Below are positions 58,773 to 64,000 of a stretch of 64,000 nucleotides of DNA, piece by piece. Position 1 is the stretch's first letter. The number at the start of each line of letters is the position of its first letter. The DNA lies in assembly GCA_947184155.2 (NCBI GenBank), contig CAMXCT020000114.1, forward strand, positions 302,501 to 366,500. The letters are read 5' to 3'. The translations under genes were made by a program, and so were the position numbers. The notes under the pieces were generated by a model, which worked only from the letters and a program-made list of their open reading frames with translations, was not told where the DNA came from and made no database searches. Source of the DNA: Cladocopium goreaui (taxonomy: Eukaryota > Sar > Dinophyceae > Suessiales > Symbiodiniaceae).

Positions 58773-61479
58773 TCAGCGCCGTGGAGTCGGTGAAGGCACG
58801 AAGGACCACGAACCTGCATTGTTTTATATTTTTTTGGGGGATGTTGTGGGATGATGTGGATCTCCATTGACACCAAAGAAACCATAAATTTCATACCAAG
58901 GCGTTAGTATATAGTATGAGATGACTTAAAATGGCCTATTCACCCCATCTTCCCTCTGTCACTCCAAGAAGCAGCACCTGTCCCTTGAAAAGAAATAACT
59001 ACGTCGCCGCAGCGCCCAGCCTTCTGAGGCTGCGCGCTTCCGGCTCAGCCTACGAAGGACCTTCTCTTCATTGACGTCATCCCGGAACGCCTCCAGCATC
59101 TTCCGGACTTCGTCCGCCTCTTCTTTCCCGACCTGCAAACCATAGAAGTCAGCCATGCATCAATGCATGTCTTGGACATTGAAGATGGCAAGCTGGCAAG
59201 CAAAAAGTTGCAGATCAGTTGATTAACTGCCATTAAATGCTAGTACAGAATGCGAGCTACTGAAATTGAAAGGTATCCCATAGATGGCGAAGCCGTTATA
59301 CCACAGCATGAAAGTGCTATCAGAATGACTCACGCAATCAAGGTTGGAGGAGCGTAGGTGCTGACCGCATAGTATGTAATTAATCGTGGTTAGTCATATT
59401 ATGATGTTATTATATGTTATTAGATCATCAATACCTGCAGTGAACTGCAAAGAGCAACTGCAGGCAATATCTTCAGCTTCTGAGGCCGATGCCCAAGCTT
59501 TCAGCTGAGTAATGTCTTCAATGGATCCCGCACGGATCAGGAGGAAGCGTCGCAAAACCTGAGAATCTTGGGATTGTTGGACAGCTCACGCATAAAAAAA
59601 GGGAAGATAATGGAAGAGATGAGGCCCAAATAATTACCACTCTTTGCACCATCCGCACCTGGGGGACCTCGTGGACAGACTCTGCAAAATCCTTGAGAGT
59701 CTTCATCTTTTTCTTTAATTCCTGGCATCACAGCAGCACAGGCCGTGAGCTGCGATAAGTGCGCAACTTGAACTGAACCACAAGTTCTCTTCAGAATATT
59801 CAGTCAAATCAAATCTGAGAAGCTGGCCTTTTCCGCCGTTTTCCGTGCTTCGACATCCATGCGCAAGGCAACTTCTGCTTTCTGAAACATCTTCACCAAG
59901 CCCTCCAACTTGGCCAAGCTGCTGTTACCACAGGGCACGCCTGCGTAGATGGAAGCTGCGTTTCTGGCTGAGATGCTGATGGTCTTGGCACCGACGGTGG
60001 AGCAACCGTCCGGACATGGTGCAGGTCGGCCGTGGCAGCAGTATCCGCAGCTGCAGAACCCACTTGGCTTGCGAGCGGTGCGTCCGCAACGCCCACAATA
60101 TTCGAGACCATCCTGCGATGAATTGCACCCATAGGGACAGCCATTCGGATAGGAGGAGGCCTGGCAGCCGTGCGCACACTGTTGACAGCGATCACAAAAC
60201 CCTTTGGCCTTGAGCGTCATCTGCCCACATCTGTTGCAATTCGTTGGTTTGCCACAAGCTGGCAATGCCACGCGTGTCTTCGTCTACAGCTCTGCCAAGA
60301 TCTTCACAGCGAGCTTCTTCTGTTCCTCGAACTCGGGGGCGATAAGATCCCCCAACCACTTGGCTTGGCTGAAATGCTCGAGGAACTTGCTGAAGTTGGA
60401 CAAATTGTCACGGATCTCCCGACTTTGGCTGCCCATGCCGAACTGCATCACCTGAAGTGCTTTTGAGGTGTGGGAAGTGTTGCAAGAACAACATTGACTA
60501 AGCTACACGATGGAATGAAACAAATGGCAACAAACTGAAACCAGCCATGTCTGAATCCGTCTTGACTTGTCTTGCAACACACTCGAATCATCAACCTTTT
60601 TGTTGCGCAGGAGCACCTGGTTCTGAGATGTTGTAGTGAAAGTCTGGGACTTATCTGCAAAGAGCAAGGTTAGTTGAAGAGAAGATTCCCTGGCCAGCTC
60701 TTGGTTTCGATGCAACTGGTCGTCGTTCAGCGTGGACAAACTCAACCTGTGAACGGCACTCGCAGGAGGAGTAGAGGAAGTGGGCAATGATATCAACATC
60801 AGAACACAATACAACTGACGAGGGGTCAATCTTCAATCAAATTGAAGTCAAGGAATCTCAAGGACACGCTGAGGAACCTTGAGAAGCCTTCGTTGTGTTT
60901 GTTCATGGCTTGCACAACAGACTTCAGCCACTTGGTTGTCGCCAAAATCTGGTCGCAGGAGACATCTGGCACAGGGTCCTGTCAGGGGATTCAGAACCCA
61001 CTTTCCAGCTTGCAGCTACACATCTATTGAAAGGATGAAAGCTGAATTTGGATTGGTATACGCATATTTAGACACTGGCAAGAAACATTGACATTGTGTC
61101 AAAGTGAAATTGAAAATCAGAGTCATTTTTTTACCAGCACTTTGCCTTTTCCATCTCTTCCTGCATGGCAGTTCGAGCTGCTTGGAAGGACTCAAGCAAT
61201 GGCTTCAGCAAATCCGGTGTGTCACCTATCGCAACAACGGCCAATTAGGACTCATCAAGCCTGATATATCCGCTAACTAGCCATGGATAATGCAAGGTTG
61301 CCAAGCTTAGCATTCACCCAAATGACATCTTGAGGATACATCTCCATCCTAATCCTGTCTCTTGATCTGTCACATGTTTCTTGCAACCTGAAAAATATGC
61401 TTGTGATACAGAGCAGTGAGAATTTCTCCTAGCTCCCTGGGAACAAAAGGGGACCTGCAGTCGTGCCGGTACTGGCCAT
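58773..61479 (-). CDS. Cysteine-rich tandem gene, copy C (in-frame TAG in exon 5)
   Basis: Exons: 61479-61455, 61225-61146, 60978-60878, 60746-60596, 60451-59828, 59721-59659, 59558-59499, 59132-59021 and 58813-58773; total 1257 nt, frame closed apart from one stop. The start is MASTGTTAG|DTPDLLKPLL. Exon 5 has CNRCG, GFCDRCQQCAHG, YCGRCG and GFCSCGYCCHG. A TAG at 60286-60284 stands where copy B has CAG (Gln). Exon 1 uses a GT donor, where A and B use GC. Intron 2 starts with GC in all three. The C-terminus is GSWSFVPSPTPRR. It is the most compact copy and sits at the upstream end of the array. Same unknown family as A and B. Confidence 0.75.
60284..60286 (-). other. Premature TAG in copy C exon 5
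   Basis: Minus-strand codons read GCA GAG CTG TAG ACG AAG. Copy B has AAT GAC CTG CAG ACC GAA. Both flanks align without gaps, so the stop is in the conserved frame. Confidence 0.85.
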
Positions 61480-61768
61480 GGTGGGCTCAAAGAGAGAACT
61501 GTGCGAGTGTGCTACCCCTTTGAACCAACGAAGCTGCAGGCACTGCCCCATGTCAAACTAGCTGCTGAAGGCATCAAGGCTTCTGGCCATCGCTGAAACA
61601 TCATGCAAACATATGCAAACCAGTTTCAAGCTCCGTGGAGTATGTTGTAAACAGCTTTTCAGCCAAGATAGTAGACTGGGTTGTCGTCACATGACCTGAA
61701 GAGCCTTAAAGCGTCCAAGTTGCTCAGGTAAATTCCGAAGTCCTGCAGCCGCCGCTTTCTCAAGTACA
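61480..61768. other. Spacer upstream of copy C
   Basis: It lacks the conserved blocks found upstream of copies A and B. No exon seen. Confidence 0.4.
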
Positions 61769-61944
61769 TCACTTCATGGAGAAAGGGGTGAAAAGGGGGG
61801 AAAGGGATGAGTTTGGTGGCTCCATGTTACTGCGACTCGGTCTAGAGCATAGAGCATCATAGAGCATCATAGAGCAACAAAGCACTGCACCACTTTCATT
61901 GCACTCACTACTACAATTCAGTGGAAAACGCCAAGAGCTTTCTA

Positions 61945-63810
61945 CTTTGTGGGTTCCTTTGGAGAGATATGGCACGCATAGCATACAGGAACCGTTGAAG
62001 CCCGAGACCCGATAGTCCGATAGACACAATCCCACCAGCCCAACCCGCTGTCCGTTGGTGGATAGAGCCAAAAGACTTCCAGGCCACCTGGCAAAGCCAA
62101 AGCTGCCAAGGAACTGGGTGTTACAAGTTCTTGATATTCCATGCACATCAAATATATCCGTGGTTTCTAGATGTGTCTAAATCGATTCCAGCAAGCATAC
62201 CGCATACCGAATCACTCCAACCAAGGCCCACATCAAACCGTTTTGGCCAGTTCAACCAGAGCCCAACCTGCAATGAAGGTCTGTTCTCTCAGATCCAATC
62301 GAACGTTGGCGCTGGTGGCCATTGGCTCAGAAAGCCTGAGCTATTCCAACTGTCACAGCTGACACGGATGGGATGCTTGCTTGGATGGAACACGATGCTG
62401 GTTTATGGCAATGGGGTAAAACTTGCAACCCTAAGAATGGATGATCAAAGACAAAAAATCTCCGAGTCTGTGCATCCCTGTGGTTTCGTTGGTATCAAGA
62501 TTGGACCACGTCATACCATATCATGGCTAATCCGAGATAGACTTTTGGGCAAGCGATTCAAGCATTGAATTACACATAATTACACAAAGCTTCCTGTGAT
62601 ATTGTATTCAATATATTCACACACTGGCAAAATTTGAAAGGTGTGGCCACATCTGCTGCACAACTGCAGCTCGGCTGCCAAATCGTCTCATTGAGACCAT
62701 CCACTGCTTCGATGCCAGAGTGATCCCATCGGTACGGTGCGTAGGTCTCTTGTCCCAACGCCAGGTTCTCGGTTGCGAAGACCCTGGCAAACACCAGGGG
62801 ATCGAGGCAATCCATCTGGAAGTGTAACTCAACAAAATCATCCATCCCTGCAAAATATCATTTCACACTGTCACAACTACAAGGTTCTATGGGAAAAAGG
62901 CCAAAGAAAGCTTGACAAAATGAAGATCAGGATGTCCATCAACACAATGAAAATTTATGGGCCCAAGATCATTGATTCACTAAGTGAGAAGTCAATTGAG
63001 TCAATTGGGCTATAACTGGCTAACAAGGAATGATGGATACAGTGACAGGAGAAGCTTCACCGGTATGGGCCCAAGCCAATTCACCAAGGGAGAAGTCCAT
63101 TAAAATTCCAGTCGGCTGCAAGTGACTAATATGTAATGGTACAGCACTGACCTTCGAAGCAGTACCGTACTCACAATCTTGCCAAACTAAATCCGTCCTC
63201 AATGTCCGGACATAGAAAGCGTTGGCCAGCGATGTAATAAAGACAAAGCGCACATATCCTCAGTGCAGATACTCCACAGTATCCATTGAAAGAGCTGTGG
63301 GCATTGTGTGACAGCTCTTGAGTCTTGAAATCCAAGGCACTGCCGGAAAATCGTTCGATGACCCACAGGTCATTGTTTCGATTGCCCTGCGAGATGGCAA
63401 ACATGAGACTTTCTATGGACATCCCAAAACTGACCAATGTAAATGGTGCTGCGAGGAATAGTCATAAAGAGTCAGCTAGCGCCCCAGATAATTCCATCAA
63501 CTGTCCGGTTTTCCTCCAGGATCTACTGTATGCTACAGCATTACATGACTGTTTATCACATCAGGAAATAGAATGAAATAGATCAGTTCCAAAAGTTGCT
63601 CTTTCCAAGGTGGCAAGTCGTGCGTTACAGGCCTTCAAGTAAAACTCTGCGTGGCTACAAATGGGTGACTTGGCAAACGGTTCAAAATTGTCTGGAAACC
63701 TTGAGAATCCAAAACAATCCAACCTAAACATGTGCAGGAAACTCGCTGGCTCCTGAGCTGTGTAGACGGTATCAAACTCTGAGCCATCATCGGACACCTG
63801 AAGGCATCTC
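61945..63810 (-). CDS. F5/8 type C-like gene, partial, several exons
   Basis: Minus exons, approximate: 63561-63790 (contains SDDGSEFDTVYTAQEPASF, acceptor CTTCAG-G), 63175-63440 (SIESLMFAISQGNRNNDLWV), a further part at about 63030-63230 in another frame (FVFITSLANAFYVRTLRTDL), 62636-62853 (MDDFVELHFQMDCLDPLVF ... GIEAVDGLNETIWQPSC), 62390-62520, 62225-62345 (ATSANVRLDLREQTFIAG), 61945-62130 (GLEVFWLYPPTDSGLGWWD). A-V-D-G-x-x-x-T-x-W followed by the V-R-L-D-L strand is the discoidin/F5-8C pattern also seen at 47.7 kb. The gene probably begins beyond the window's right edge. Its neighbour copy C starts 0.5 kb away on the same strand. Confidence 0.45.
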
Positions 63811-64000
63811 ATGGTGTCACCCAATTATAATACTCTGTTCATTCATCATGCCAACTTTGGCTCAACGATGCATTCTGACGAAAGGATCACAAACAGAATG
63901 GATTCGAATCAGATTCCCGTGTTTCCCATTTCAGCCTTGAAGCATCCGCAGTTTTCTCTACGCCCGAGGTTCAAGAACCAGTGTCAACAGTCAAAGTTTG
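63811..64000. other. Window edge, nothing assigned
   Basis: Too short to interpret. Probably intron or upstream exon of the F5/8C-like gene. Confidence 0.3.

Overview
The window looks like nuclear DNA of a dinoflagellate, most likely a Symbiodiniaceae-like genome. The evidence is: (i) genes cut into many short exons; (ii) introns that end almost always in AG followed by a G in the next exon and begin with GT, GC or GA; (iii) long one-directional gene blocks; (iv) tandemly repeated paralogues; (v) degenerate TTTAGGG telomere-type repeats; (vi) a heavy load of simple repeats and small mobile elements. There is no operon structure, ribosome-binding site or prokaryotic promoter. I saw no spliced-leader gene, rRNA, CRISPR array or intact tRNA. 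Exon ends were inferred by eye from reading frame, splice motifs and comparison of paralogues.

Layout. 1-5.8 kb and 8.4-11.5 kb are mostly gene-poor and repeat-rich: telomere-like block, AT microsatellites, three copies of a composite repeat marked by the palindrome CACCTGCCAGGTG, and a 103-bp MITE. A small minus-strand gene with a signal-peptide first exon lies at about 6.9-9.0 kb. From about 12.2 to 26.1 kb every coding exon reads on the plus strand: a Lys/Glu/Ser-rich nuclear-type protein, a second charged protein in many exons, a GIY-YIG-like nuclease and a long ORF with DDE-transposase-like motifs. I read this as one large transposon-like locus, roughly bracketed by repeats of AACATCGGGTTT. 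Weak plus-strand exons continue to about 30 kb.

At about 30-31.5 kb the strand switches, tail to tail. From 31.5 kb to the end the well-supported exons read on the minus strand: an intron-poor gene with a Cys/His motif and TPR-like helices (31.5-32.55 kb); a very exon-rich gene or pair of genes with LamG-like and F5/8C (discoidin)-like segments (33.7-49.5 kb); three tandem paralogues of a nine-exon cysteine-rich gene (50.0-61.5 kb); and part of another F5/8C-like gene (61.8-63.9 kb).

Most notable are: the cysteine-rich array, where exon lengths and phases match in all three copies although GT, GC and GA donors are interchanged and two copies carry an in-frame stop; a 106-bp tRNA-like insertion inside an exon of the 33.7-49.5 kb gene, flanked by perfect 17-bp direct repeats and removable as a GA-AG intron (a candidate introner); and the coupling of a GIY-YIG-like domain with a DDE-like ORF in the transposon-like locus.
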